DNA from: an uncultured Roseburia sp. | Lineage (GTDB): Bacteria; Bacillota; Clostridia; Lachnospirales; Lachnospiraceae | Reading direction: 5' to 3' | DNA: 34,753 nucleotides | NCBI GenBank assembly: GCA_947642555.1 | Contig: CANRSX010000047.1 | Location: forward strand, 1 to 34,753 | Part shown: positions 16,233 to 24,059 of the stretch, piece by piece | Position numbering within the stretch: position 1 is the first letter of the stretch | Layout: each line of letters opens with the position of its first letter | Notes under the pieces: model-generated | Database searches by the model: none | The model's input: only the letters and a program-made list of their open reading frames with translations | What the model was told of the DNA's origin: nothing | Translations under genes and position numbers: made by a program

Positions 16233-16261
16233 TTGAAAAAACGCAGAATCCGTGATATGCT
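16233..16261 (+). promoter_or_regulatory. Promoter of the SGNH hydrolase gene
   Basis: TTGAAA (16233-16238), a 17-nt spacer and TATGCT (16256-16261) lie 27 nt before the start codon. AAGGGAGA gives the ribosome site. The promoter sits just beyond the end of the decayed Rpn fragment. Confidence 0.6.
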
Positions 16262-16288
16262 TCGCAATATAGCAGAAGGGAGATTTTT

Positions 16289-17023
16289 ATGAAAAAGACG
16301 TTGCGTATTATTGTATTGATTCTCATCCTCGCCGCGATCGCGCTGACCGCCTCCTTTGTATGGCTGTATCTGCACGGTCTTTCCGGCATGACGTCTCACA
16401 GCAGCCCGTCCGACGGACAGATCCGCGTGGCCTGTGTGGGGGACAGCATCACTTACGGGCACGGGATAAGCAACTGGCCCAGAAACCAGTATCCCGCCGT
16501 GTTATCCGGTCTGCTCGGGGACGGATATCACGTGCAGAATTTCGGCGTATCCGGACGGGCGGTGCAGCTGGATTCCGACCAGCCGTACAGCGCGACGGAC
16601 CAGTATCAGGACAGCCTCGGCTATGACGCGGACATCCTGATTTTTATGATGGGAACCAATGATTCCAAGCCTGAAAACTGGCACGATGCGGCGCAGTTCA
16701 AGGAAGCCTTAAACAGCCTTCTGGATTCCTATGTCGCAGGGGACCGGGAACCGGTCATCTTCCTCTGCACCAGTGCCACCGCATATTTTACAGAGAATAC
16801 CGGCGGGGAAATCGCCAGTTTTGACATCCGGCCCGCTGTTGTCGATGAGATCGCGCAGGCGATCGCCGAAGTGGCGGAGGAACGCGGGTATCCGCTGATC
16901 GACATCCACGCGCTGACCGCGGATCACCCGGAGTGGTTTGAAAAAGACGGCATCCACCCGGACAATGACGGCGCTGCGGCGATCGCCCGGGCTGTATATG
17001 ACGCCATTGCGGACTATCACTAA
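16289..17023 (+). CDS. Membrane-anchored SGNH/GDSL hydrolase
   Basis: This 244-residue protein has an uncleaved-looking N-terminal helix (about 7-29) and a short Ser-rich linker, then an SGNH hydrolase domain facing outside. The four conserved blocks are all present: S53 in CVGDSITYG, G86 or G89 in NFGVSGRAV, N124 in MMGTNDS, and D220/H223 in KDGIHPDND. The likely role is esterase or deacetylase activity on cell-surface or extracellular carbohydrate or lipid. SGNH enzymes often remove acetyl groups from polysaccharides, which would suit the carbohydrate genes nearby, but the substrate is not determined by the sequence. The gene has its own promoter and stands alone. Confidence 0.88.
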   Translation: MKKTLRIIVLILILAAIALTASFVWLYLHGLSGMTSHSSPSDGQIRVACVGDSITYGHGISNWPRNQYPAVLSGLLGDGYHVQNFGVSGRAVQLDSDQPYSATDQYQDSLGYDADILIFMMGTNDSKPENWHDAAQFKEALNSLLDSYVAGDREPVIFLCTSATAYFTENTGGEIASFDIRPAVVDEIAQAIAEVAEERGYPLIDIHALTADHPEWFEKDGIHPDNDGAAAIARAVYDAIADYH

Positions 17024-17026
17024 AGT

Positions 17027-17077
17027 GCTCCGGCCGGATGTTCTGCAGACAGCTTCCCCGCTCCGGCCGGATGTTCT
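17027..17077. repeat. 18-nt direct repeat, 33-nt period, between convergent genes
   Basis: GCTCCGGCCGGATGTTCT occurs at 17027-17044 and again, exactly, at 17060-17077. Each copy contains the palindrome CCGGCCGG. The repeats fill the 53-nt gap between the SGNH stop and the stop of the minus-strand gene, and the second copy runs into that stop codon. A recent local duplication is likely. The GC-rich palindromes could pair with each other, but there is no T-run. Confidence 0.7.
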
Positions 17078-17988
17078 CATCTCTTCGTATGGTACCGGTA
17101 GCCCCGCAGGCGTCCGCTGTACGGCCATATCAGGATCTCCAGATAAAATTCGCCGTCCCTGCTGTAGATCACCGCGCTGCCATCCCTGCCCTCCCAGTCG
17201 ATGCGCACAGTATCGACGGTAAGCTCCGACGGGTCCGCGAGAGCAAGCTGCTCCAGCCAGCCCGCCGCGCTGTCCGTCAGCTCCTCCCGCGTGACCAGCC
17301 CCTGCTGCGCGTATCCCGCTTCTCTCTCATCCACGCTGCTCTCCAGCAGACCGATCTCCCCTGTCACCGCATTTATTTCGAATGCGTAACTTCTCATCTG
17401 ATAGCCGGGCTCCACAGTCTCTCCGTTGACACAATCCATCATATACCCGTACCAGGTATCCGTCCTGTCGCTTCTGTTTGCCGCGTTCTGCAGCATCATC
17501 GTCAGATACATCTGACTGTAGTCCACATCATCCCCAAAGACGCGGTAAATCTCACGCAGCCCCAGCATCCCGGCTTCCTCCATCGTCAGCTCATGCTCAG
17601 ACCAGGTTCCGATAATCCCCTGCCCGTCGATGTTTGGATCATTGTTCCCGGACGGTCCCAACGCATAATATTCATCCCAGGTTAAGATCGGCACCGTCGC
17701 ATACGGCATACCGGTATCATCGGCCGCAGCGGTTCCTTCGGACAGCTCTTCCGTGTCTGTCTGCATTTCTTCCGCGAGCACATCCCCGATGACATCTATC
17801 GGCCGCTCTGTATCGCCCGGATCCGCCCCCCTGATCTCCTCCGCGCCGTTTCCCTTCCACCTGGCATACAGGCTCATACCGCCAAGCAGCATGGCAATGC
17901 ATACCATACAGATGACGCCCGCAAGAAAAAATGTCCTGGCCCTGTTCTGATTCTTTTCATTCTTTTCGTTTTTGTTTTTTTCGTCCAT
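17077..17988 (-). CDS. Membrane-anchored protein of unknown function
   Basis: I do not recognise this 303-residue protein. It has a short, very polar N-terminus (Lys/Asn/Glu-rich, 1-16), one membrane helix (about 18-41, FFLAGVICMVCIAMLLGGMS), an acidic low-complexity linker (about 50-92, 14 or more Asp/Glu), and an extracytoplasmic domain from about 95. That domain has patterns like ITWDEYYALGPSG near its start and a C-terminal half (about 200-300) with YAFEINAVTGEIGLLE and SAVIYSRDGEFYLEILIWPY, loosely resembling PepSY-type strands. Gene neighbours suggest a role at the cell envelope near a two-component system, but 128 nt and a candidate promoter separate it from the kinase gene. AAAGGAAG lies 5 nt from the ATG. 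Confidence 0.75.
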   Translation of the reverse strand: MDEKNKNEKNEKNQNRARTFFLAGVICMVCIAMLLGGMSLYARWKGNGAEEIRGADPGDTERPIDVIGDVLAEEMQTDTEELSEGTAAADDTGMPYATVPILTWDEYYALGPSGNNDPNIDGQGIIGTWSEHELTMEEAGMLGLREIYRVFGDDVDYSQMYLTMMLQNAANRSDRTDTWYGYMMDCVNGETVEPGYQMRSYAFEINAVTGEIGLLESSVDEREAGYAQQGLVTREELTDSAAGWLEQLALADPSELTVDTVRIDWEGRDGSAVIYSRDGEFYLEILIWPYSGRLRGYRYHTKR

Positions 17989-18000
17989 GTTACTTCCTTT

Positions 18001-18092
18001 CTGTCATGCAGTCATGTTCCTCCCCCGTTACATGACAGATCATATCAGACAATTATTTTTCCTGTTTTATCATCCTGTTAGGAAGTTGTAAA
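18001..18092 (-). promoter_or_regulatory. Promoter and leader hairpin of the unknown anchored protein
   Basis: On the - strand TTTACA (18087-18092), a 17-nt spacer and TAAAAC (18064-18069) form a moderate promoter. The leader then contains an inverted repeat, CTGTCATG (18031-18038) and CATGACAG (18001-18008), with GGGGGAGG in its loop. The hairpin ends 13 nt before the start codon, so it may affect translation. Confidence 0.35.
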
Positions 18093-18116
18093 ACTTTGCC
18101 CGCATGGAAAGCTGTG

Positions 18117-19520
18117 TCAGGAGCGCTGCGCACCCGGCAGTTCCACCGTCACCCGTGTCCCCCGGCCAGACTCCGACGCAAATGACATGCTCCCGCCATA
18201 CCGCTTTACGATCACGTCCGCGACGGAAAGCCCGAGCCCGGCTCCGCCCTGTGCCCGGCTCCGCGCACGGTCCACCCGGTAAAACGGTTCCGTGATCCGC
18301 GAAAGCTCCTCCTCATTCATGCCGACCCCTTCATCTTCCACCGTAAACACAATCGTCCGGTTTCCGGCAGCTTTGGCCAGCGCGGCTGCTCCCGTGTCAT
18401 CGCCGTTTTCCCTCACATATCCCTTCCACCGGACAGTCTGCCCCGGCCTGCTCGCACGCACCGCATTTTCAAGCAGGTTGCGGAACAGATTCACGAGCAG
18501 CTCCTCCTCGCCCGCCACCGACGCCTCCGGCATCTCGCAGCAGAGCGTAACCTCCTGCTCTTTTAGTTTTTTCCCGAGCAGCTTTCTGACATGTCCGGTC
18601 AGATCCGATATGTCTACGCTTGTAATTTCCGTATCCGTCCGCTGATACAGACGCATGGAAAGCATCAGCTCCCCCATCTTGAGAAGCCGCGTGCTCTCGC
18701 TCATAATATAGGAAAGACCGTCGTAGCGCTCCTCCTCCGAGGCTTTTGCGCGCAGCAGATATTCGGCGTAGCCGTAGATCGAGGTCAGGGGCGTGCGCAG
18801 CTCATGCGCCATATTGTCCATCAGCTGCTGTTTCTTCCCGCTCTCCTCCCGAAGCGCTGTCATCTGACGCGCGATCTCCTCCGACATGTGGTTGACATGC
18901 CCTGCAAGCGCCGCGATCTCATCTTTCCCGCGGCACTCAATCCTGCATCCGTAGTCTCCCTCCGCAATCCGCGCCACACCGTCGCTTAAATCCTGAAGCG
19001 GCCGAAACAGCGCTTTTAGCAGGAGATATAAAAGCGGACTAAGCAGCAGCGACATCAGAAGGCTGATCCCGGCAAACATCCATCTGACGCTGCGCCAAAG
19101 CGCCTCAAACGCGCTCAGTTCCTTCTGATACGTGAGCACATATTCCCCGTATGGCTCCGCCAGCGCCTGCTCCAGACGCACCGTCATTCTGCTCTCCCGC
19201 GAAAAACTGGTTTCGATGTAATCCCGACGATCCGTCCCGCTTTTTTTCAGGCTGATCTGACTGTCCCTCTCCGCATAATAATTCTGATATCCCTGCACCA
19301 GCGTGTCGATAATTTCGTCCTCAAAACGCCCGGTTTTTTCCAAAATGGAAAAATCATGCTCCAGGTTCTGTGAAAGAAAATGACATTCCGTCTTCGCCTG
19401 CTCCTGCTCCGCGGTCAGATTGTGCTGAAAAATAAAACCGGCTGCAAGAAACAGTCCGGTGTTGAGCATGATCAGAAATACGGCCAGTGCCGCCAGATAT
19501 ACTTTCTGCCAGATCTTCAT
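18117..19520 (-). CDS. Sensor histidine kinase with HAMP domain
   Basis: This 467-residue kinase has helices at about 8-31 and 147-170, an extracytoplasmic sensor of about 115 residues with no named fold, a HAMP region (170-222), and HisKA with H239 in MDNMAHELRTPLTS. The ATPase boxes are N in NLFRNLLENAV, G1 in VEDEGVGMNEEEL, F in FYRVDRARS and G2 in GGAGLGLSVAD. All key residues are present. The frame extends 61 codons further upstream, but that part lacks protein-like character and overlaps the response regulator. AAGGGGGA lies about 9 nt before ATG 19520. It follows the OmpR-type regulator by 64 nt and is its obvious partner. The signal sensed is unknown. Confidence 0.9.
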   Translation of the reverse strand: MKIWQKVYLAALAVFLIMLNTGLFLAAGFIFQHNLTAEQEQAKTECHFLSQNLEHDFSILEKTGRFEDEIIDTLVQGYQNYYAERDSQISLKKSGTDRRDYIETSFSRESRMTVRLEQALAEPYGEYVLTYQKELSAFEALWRSVRWMFAGISLLMSLLLSPLLYLLLKALFRPLQDLSDGVARIAEGDYGCRIECRGKDEIAALAGHVNHMSEEIARQMTALREESGKKQQLMDNMAHELRTPLTSIYGYAEYLLRAKASEEERYDGLSYIMSESTRLLKMGELMLSMRLYQRTDTEITSVDISDLTGHVRKLLGKKLKEQEVTLCCEMPEASVAGEEELLVNLFRNLLENAVRASRPGQTVRWKGYVRENGDDTGAAALAKAAGNRTIVFTVEDEGVGMNEEELSRITEPFYRVDRARSRAQGGAGLGLSVADVIVKRYGGSMSFASESGRGTRVTVELPGAQRS

Positions 19521-19584
19521 CGGCGGTTCCCCCTTTTTGATACAAAACGCCATGGGCCAGACGGCAGGCCTTCCCGCGAACGCT

Positions 19585-20235
19585 TCACAGCTCCAGCCGG
19601 TATCCGAGCTTATAGACCGTTCTGATCTGCTGCTCCAGCCCCAGCTTTTTCCGCAGCTTCGTGATATGGACGTCCACGGTTCTCGTGTCCCCCTCGTAGT
19701 CAAATCCCCAGGCGAGCTCGAGCAGCTTTTCCCTGGAAAGCGCGATATTGCGGTTTTTCACAAGCACGGAAAGCAGCTCGTATTCCTGTCTGGTCAGACT
19801 GACCGGCTCCCCGTCCATCTCCGCGGTCTGCGCGTCTAAGTCGATCACCGTCCGCCCGATCCTGATACGGCTGCTTTTCTTTTTCGTCTTCTCCAGCACC
19901 AGATTCACCCGCGCGATCAGCTCGAGCATCTCAAACGGCTTTGTCAGATAATCCCATGCCCCGGAGGTCAGTCCGGTCAGCTTGTCCGAAAGGCCGTCCC
20001 GGGCGGTCAGAAAAATCACCGGCATCCCGCCGGCATCGCCGATCAGCGTAAAACCGTCCACATGCGGCAGCATCACATCCAGAAGAATCAGGTCGTACTG
20101 CGCCCCGGAGCGCAGATGCTCCCGCGCCGCCGCCCCGTCGTACAGCTGCACGCACTCATGCCCCGCGAGCCCTAAATTCTGACGAATCAGCCGGCTGATC
20201 GGCTCCTCGTCCTCCACAATCAGTATTTTTGCCAT
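19585..20235 (-). CDS. OmpR/PhoB-family response regulator
   Basis: This 216-residue protein has an N-terminal receiver, with acidic pair E8/D9 in ILIVEDEEP, phospho-acceptor D53 in LILLDVMLPHVDG, T in FLTARD and K99 in DYLTKPFE. A winged-helix DNA-binding domain (about 120-216) ends RTVDVHITKLRKKLG and RTVYKLGYRLE, the classic OmpR recognition helix and wing. Length is typical. The ATG at 20235 is preceded by GGGGGAGGG. The first 16 nt overlap the end of the AraC-type gene, so the two are translationally coupled, an unusual pairing of two DNA-binding regulators. The partner kinase follows. Confidence 0.92.
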   Translation of the reverse strand: MAKILIVEDEEPISRLIRQNLGLAGHECVQLYDGAAAREHLRSGAQYDLILLDVMLPHVDGFTLIGDAGGMPVIFLTARDGLSDKLTGLTSGAWDYLTKPFEMLELIARVNLVLEKTKKKSSRIRIGRTVIDLDAQTAEMDGEPVSLTRQEYELLSVLVKNRNIALSREKLLELAWGFDYEGDTRTVDVHITKLRKKLGLEQQIRTVYKLGYRLEL

Positions 20236-21032
20236 GTCACCCTCCCCCGTTTTTTTGCCATTGCGGATTTCCGGTACTCCCCCGGCGTGCACCCGAACCT
20301 TTTTTTAAACAGGCGGTTAAAATAGCTGATATTTCCAAACCCCGCCAGATATGCCGCGTCCGAGACCGCAAGCGATGAATTGGTCATGTGGTAAAGCGCC
20401 AGCTGCAGCCTGGCGGAAATCAGGTCCTCCCTGGGCGTGCAGTTAAAAAATTTCTGGTACAGCTGGTAAAACCGGCTTTTCTCAAAATGCGCAGCCGCAC
20501 AGAGCTGTTCCGTCGTCCAGCTCTTCTGGCACTGCCACAGCATCATATGGCGCACCGAAACAAACCGCTGGTAGGTCTCCATATCCGTCTCCCCGTCGTC
20601 TCCGGCGGTTCTCACCAGACGGCCGAGCAACAGCAGCAGCTGATCCAGATAATGCCCCATCATCTCCTCCCGGTAGGGCTCCTTCCCCAGATATTCCTGA
20701 TGGATCCGCTTGATCTGTTCATTGTAGATCTCATAGCGGACAGGATAAAAAATCCGGTTGCAGGGCAGTCCGAGCCGGTCTATCTTTTCCACGTCATACG
20801 AAAACTCCACAAAGCTGTTTAAAAATTTCCCCTCCGCGCAATAATCCTGCGGCTCTCCCGGCGTGTACAGGATGCAGGCTCCCGGCTCTGCCGTCTCCCT
20901 TCTTCCGTCTGCATAGGTAAACCGCATCCGCGATAAGACAAGCAGAAACAGATACCATTCCTGCCCATCTGGCCGGTAAATCCGGTCGCAGTCAATATTG
21001 CGCGTATGAAATCCGCAAAAATGTATCTCCAT
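20220..21032 (-). CDS. AraC-family transcriptional regulator
   Basis: This 270-residue protein has a cupin-type N-terminal sensing domain (about 1-140; 'GACILYTPGEPQDYCAEG') and two C-terminal helix-turn-helix units (about 170-262; 'WTTEQLCAAAHFEKSRFYQL' and 'LAVSDAAYLAGFGNISYFNR', then FKKRFGCTPGEYRK, the AraC signature). It diverges from the GH51 arabinofuranosidase gene, so it probably senses an arabinose-containing sugar and controls that gene. That is inferred from position. The frame is open to 21233, but the natural N-terminus and a weak AGAGG site point to ATG 21032. The stop overlaps the response regulator start by 16 nt. Confidence 0.88.
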   Translation of the reverse strand: MEIHFCGFHTRNIDCDRIYRPDGQEWYLFLLVLSRMRFTYADGRRETAEPGACILYTPGEPQDYCAEGKFLNSFVEFSYDVEKIDRLGLPCNRIFYPVRYEIYNEQIKRIHQEYLGKEPYREEMMGHYLDQLLLLLGRLVRTAGDDGETDMETYQRFVSVRHMMLWQCQKSWTTEQLCAAAHFEKSRFYQLYQKFFNCTPREDLISARLQLALYHMTNSSLAVSDAAYLAGFGNISYFNRLFKKRFGCTPGEYRKSAMAKKRGRVTWQKY

Positions 21033-21041
21033 ATCGCCTCT

Positions 21042-21070
21042 ATCATACCCATAATCGGAAAATAAGTCAA
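21042..21070 (-). promoter_or_regulatory. Strong promoter of the AraC gene, very close to its start
   Basis: TTGACT (21065-21070), a 17-nt spacer and TATGAT (21042-21047) form a near-consensus promoter. Only 9 nt lie between the -10 box and ATG 21032, so the transcript would begin at or within a few bases of the start codon. Either the AraC mRNA is leaderless or a later start is used. Confidence 0.6.
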
Positions 21071-21113
21071 TTCTTTTGCACGTTTCTTCCTTCCGTTCTT
21101 TCCGATCTGACGC

Positions 21114-21159
21114 TATACTAAAACCATGTCTGACAGACATGTTCGGAAAAAAAGACATG
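21114..21159 (+). promoter_or_regulatory. GH51 gene promoter with palindromic operator candidate
   Basis: A TATACT -10 box lies at 21114-21119 with only a poor -35 (TTCCGT at 21091-21096), as expected for an activator-dependent promoter. CATGTCT GAC AGACATG (21125-21141) is a perfect 7+3+7 palindrome on the predicted transcript start. A third half-site, AGACATG, is at 21153-21159, 18 nt from the previous one. The spacing suggests a regulator binding site, perhaps for AraC or the OmpR-type protein. Confidence 0.5.
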
Positions 21160-21177
21160 AAAGGATGAATCAGAATC

Positions 21178-22686
21178 ATGAAAAAAGCAGAACTTATCAT
21201 CGACCGGCAGTTTGTGCTCTCCGAGATCGACAAACGTCTCTACGGATCCTTCGTCGAGCACTTAGGGCGCTGCGTCTACGAGGGCATTTACCAGCCCGGT
21301 CACAGGACAGCAGACGAACACGGCTTCCGCCAGGACGTCGCAGCGCTCGTCCGCGATTTAAACGTGCCCGTGGTGCGCTATCCGGGCGGCAATTTTGTCT
21401 CCGGCTATCACTGGGAGGACGGCGTGGGGCCGAAGGAAAAGCGCCCGTTAAGGCCGGATCTCGCATGGCGCACCATCGAGTCCAACCAGTTCGGCCTCGA
21501 CGAATTCATGGACTGGACGAAGCAGACAGACACCGCTCCCATGATGGCAGTCAACCTCGGCAGCCGCGGCATCGAGGACGCGAAGCATCTGATCGAATAC
21601 ACCAACCTCCCCGGCGGCACGTATTACAGCGATCTCCGGAAAAAAAACGGCCATGCGGCGCCACACAATATCAGGCTCTGGTGCCTGGGAAACGAGATGG
21701 ACGGCCCCTGGCAGGAGGGACACAAAACGGCGGACGAATACGGGCGGCTCGCCGAAGAAACCGGCAAAGCGATGCGGCTTTTAGACCCCTCGATCAAGAC
21801 CGTTGCCTGCGGCAGCTCCCATTTTTACATGCCTACGTTTGGCGAATGGGAATACACGGTGCTCTCCCACTGCTATGATCAGGTGGACTATATCTCCATG
21901 CATCAGTATTTTGCCAACCGCGACAACGACAGCCAGACCTTCCTGGCAAATTCCGACCTGATGGATCAGTTTATCGAGGCCGTGATCAGCGTCTGCGATG
22001 CGGTAAAGGCAAAACGGCATGCCGGCAAAAAAATCAACATCTCCTTCGACGAGTGGAACGTCTGGTATCACTCCGGCGAACAGGACAAAGCGATCGAGCC
22101 ATGGTCACAGCACCCGCCCCTTCTGGAGGATGTCTATAACTTCGAGGACGCCCTTCTGGTCGCCAGCAGCTTAATCACCCTGCTCCGCCACGCGGACCGC
22201 GTGAAGATCGCCTGTCTCGCGCAGCTCGTCAATGTCATCGCGCCGATCATGACCTCGGACACGGGCGCATGGAAGCAGACGATTTACCACCCGTTCGCCC
22301 TGATCAGCAATCACGGGCGCGGCCATGTGCTGCATACGCTGGTAAATTCTCCGGTATTTGAGAGCTGCCACGGGCGCGACGGGAAATCCGCGTACATCGA
22401 TGCGGTTGTCGTCGAAAATGATGACGAGGATGCGCTCACGATCTTTGCGGTAAACAAAAGCCTCACCGACGATATCGAACTCTCCTGCGACCTGCGCCAG
22501 TATGAGGGATATCAGGTCAGCCGCCATGTCCTGCTCCATCATGAGGATCTGAAGGCAGTCAATACACAGACCGCACCCGACACCGTCGCGCCGCAGGAGG
22601 GAAGCGGCAGTTCGTCTGACGGCGGGCGCCTGTCTGTCGTACTCGGAAAGCAGAGCTTTCATATGATACAGCTCCGGAAGATGTGA
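21178..22686 (+). CDS. abfA: GH51 alpha-N-arabinofuranosidase
   Basis: This 502-residue GH51 enzyme releases terminal alpha-L-arabinofuranosyl residues from arabinoxylan, arabinan or their oligomers. RYPGGNFVSGYHWEDGVGP (67-85) is the family signature. E173 in CLGNEMDGPW is the acid/base and E292 in SFDEWNVWYH the nucleophile. MHQYFANRDND (241-251) is also typical. There is no signal peptide, so it acts in the cytoplasm on imported oligosaccharides. Length matches the family (about 500). The ribosome site (AAGGATG) is weak and about 11 nt from the ATG. It is divergent from the AraC gene and convergent with the glycolysis-like operon. Confidence 0.95.
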   Translation: MKKAELIIDRQFVLSEIDKRLYGSFVEHLGRCVYEGIYQPGHRTADEHGFRQDVAALVRDLNVPVVRYPGGNFVSGYHWEDGVGPKEKRPLRPDLAWRTIESNQFGLDEFMDWTKQTDTAPMMAVNLGSRGIEDAKHLIEYTNLPGGTYYSDLRKKNGHAAPHNIRLWCLGNEMDGPWQEGHKTADEYGRLAEETGKAMRLLDPSIKTVACGSSHFYMPTFGEWEYTVLSHCYDQVDYISMHQYFANRDNDSQTFLANSDLMDQFIEAVISVCDAVKAKRHAGKKINISFDEWNVWYHSGEQDKAIEPWSQHPPLLEDVYNFEDALLVASSLITLLRHADRVKIACLAQLVNVIAPIMTSDTGAWKQTIYHPFALISNHGRGHVLHTLVNSPVFESCHGRDGKSAYIDAVVVENDDEDALTIFAVNKSLTDDIELSCDLRQYEGYQVSRHVLLHHEDLKAVNTQTAPDTVAPQEGSGSSSDGGRLSVVLGKQSFHMIQLRKM

Positions 22687-22721
22687 TTTCAGGCAGAATG
22701 GCCGCGGTGTCTGCACGCCGA

Positions 22722-22762
22722 AAGCGGAACTGAGCGGTCCGCATGGACGCTCAGTTCCGCTT
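22722..22762. terminator. Long hairpin between convergent GH51 and PGI genes
   Basis: AAGCGGAACTGAGCG (22722-22736) pairs perfectly with CGCTCAGTTCCGCTT (22748-22762), a 15-bp stem, and the loop may pair further. It lies in the 104-nt space between two convergent genes and is followed on each strand by a few pyrimidines but no long T-run. It is probably a bidirectional terminator or 3'-end barrier. Confidence 0.65.
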
Positions 22763-22790
22763 CCGTCTGCCTGCGGATACGAACATGCCC

Positions 22791-24059
22791 TTAAGATCCG
22801 GCCGGCTCTTTCCCCAGCGCCTCAAACATCCGCCTCTTATAGGCCTCCACCCCCGGCTGGTCGAAGGGATTAACCCCCATGATCCTGCACGAGACATAGC
22901 ACGCGAACTGGAAAAAGTAAAACAGCTGGCCGAAGTGGTACGCGTCGATGCGCTCCACCTCAAGCTTCAGGCAGGGCAGCTTTTTGCTGTGGGCCCGTAT
23001 GGTCGCCTGCAATGCCGCCTGATTGATCTCCCAGAAATCTTTTCCCTCCAGGTAGTCAAAATAATCCGCCCGCTCGTCCGGCTTTACCGCCAGGGAGTCC
23101 TGCTGCTCTCTCACCGTTAAAAAGGTCTCAAATAACATCGGCGTCCCGTCCTGGATAAACTGGCCGACCGAGTGCAGCTCCTCAGAAAATTCTCCCGACA
23201 CCGGGAACATCCCCTTCCCGTCCTTGCCCTCGCTCTCCGCCCAAAGCTGGATCCACCATTTGTAAAAATACCGGAACTGCGGTTCAAAACAGGAAAGCAT
23301 CTCCATCCGGTAACCGTCGCAGTAATACAGGTTGCGCAGGCACGCATAGCGGTACGCCATATTTTCTTCCGGTCCCCGGGTGCGCAGTGTAAGCTGCATG
23401 TCCCGCGCCCCGCTGACCAGCGCGCGGATGTCCGCGCCCGCCACCGCCATGGGCAGCAGTCCCACACTGCTCATAGCCGTATAGCGTCCGCCTATGTTTG
23501 TCGGAAACTCTAAAAAGGTATAGCCGTTGTCCCGGCACAGCCGCTCCAGTGTGCTGCCCGCTGTCCCGGTGGCGATGATGCGCCCCGCGGTGGCATACCC
23601 GTATACCCGGTCCATGTACTGTCTCAGCACACGGAAGGAGGCTCCCGGCTCCAGGGTCTCAAAATTTTTCGCGATGCAGTCGATGTAGACGGACTTTCCT
23701 TCCAGTCGGCGCAGCATCCGGTTCATCGCATGCGGGGATAAGGTATTCCCCGCATAGATGATCTCCACGCCGCCGTCCGTCTGCAGCGCCTCGATGACGG
23801 AGCGCGCCGCGTTATTCGAGCCGCCCACGCCGATTAAGACAAAGGCATCCGCATTCGCCCGGATCTCCGCCGCCAGCGCCTCCAGCTCTGCGAGGGCGGC
23901 GTCACCCGCCCACTCTTTTGTATCCAGCCAGCCCAGGCTGTCCGCATGGCACGCTTCCCCCGTCTGCGCCAGCGTCAGGATCTCCCGGTTCTCCTGCATC
24001 AGGGCAGCCAGCCTCCGCTCCGTCTCTTCGCTCTGATTGCAAACCTCAAATGTCAGCAT
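22791..24059 (-). CDS. pgi: Glucose-6-phosphate isomerase family protein
   Basis: This 422-residue protein has the SIS-fold PGI signatures: IGVGGSNNAARSVIEAL (about 76-92), FPTNIGGRYTAMSSVGLLP (with the IGGRxS/T motif), AESEGKDGKGMFPVSGEFSE (with catalytic Glu), ELHSVGQFIQDG (catalytic His) and GVNPFDQPGVEAYK (catalytic Lys). It is somewhat shorter than common clostridial PGI (about 450). The loop after GGS is NNA, not the more usual YLG. It is the last gene of the aldolase-TIM-LarA-GPH-GH3 run and overlaps the GH3 stop by 14 nt. It may convert an aldose-6-phosphate to ketose-6-phosphate for this pathway and need not be the cell's housekeeping enzyme. No sugar kinase for its substrate lies in the operon. 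Confidence 0.92.
   Translation of the reverse strand: MLTFEVCNQSEETERRLAALMQENREILTLAQTGEACHADSLGWLDTKEWAGDAALAELEALAAEIRANADAFVLIGVGGSNNAARSVIEALQTDGGVEIIYAGNTLSPHAMNRMLRRLEGKSVYIDCIAKNFETLEPGASFRVLRQYMDRVYGYATAGRIIATGTAGSTLERLCRDNGYTFLEFPTNIGGRYTAMSSVGLLPMAVAGADIRALVSGARDMQLTLRTRGPEENMAYRYACLRNLYYCDGYRMEMLSCFEPQFRYFYKWWIQLWAESEGKDGKGMFPVSGEFSEELHSVGQFIQDGTPMLFETFLTVREQQDSLAVKPDERADYFDYLEGKDFWEINQAALQATIRAHSKKLPCLKLEVERIDAYHFGQLFYFFQFACYVSCRIMGVNPFDQPGVEAYKRRMFEALGKEPAGS

Noticed and set aside
16213..16389. N-terminal part of the long frame containing the Rpn/GNAT remnant
   Set aside because: It overlaps the SGNH promoter, ribosome site and first codons on the other strand and shows no family similarity.
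17027..17077. Attachment site (attL/attR) of a mobile element
   Set aside because: The repeats are only 33 nt apart with no integrase or cargo between them, so a local duplication is simpler.
18117..19703. Longer version of the sensor kinase starting at 19703
   Set aside because: The extra 61 residues are not protein-like and overlap the response regulator in another frame. A ribosome site and a normal kinase N-terminus begin at 19520.
20236..20292. Upstream extension of the response regulator to 20292
   Set aside because: The receiver domain starts MAKILIVEDE at 20235 with a good ribosome site, and the extension overlaps the AraC gene.
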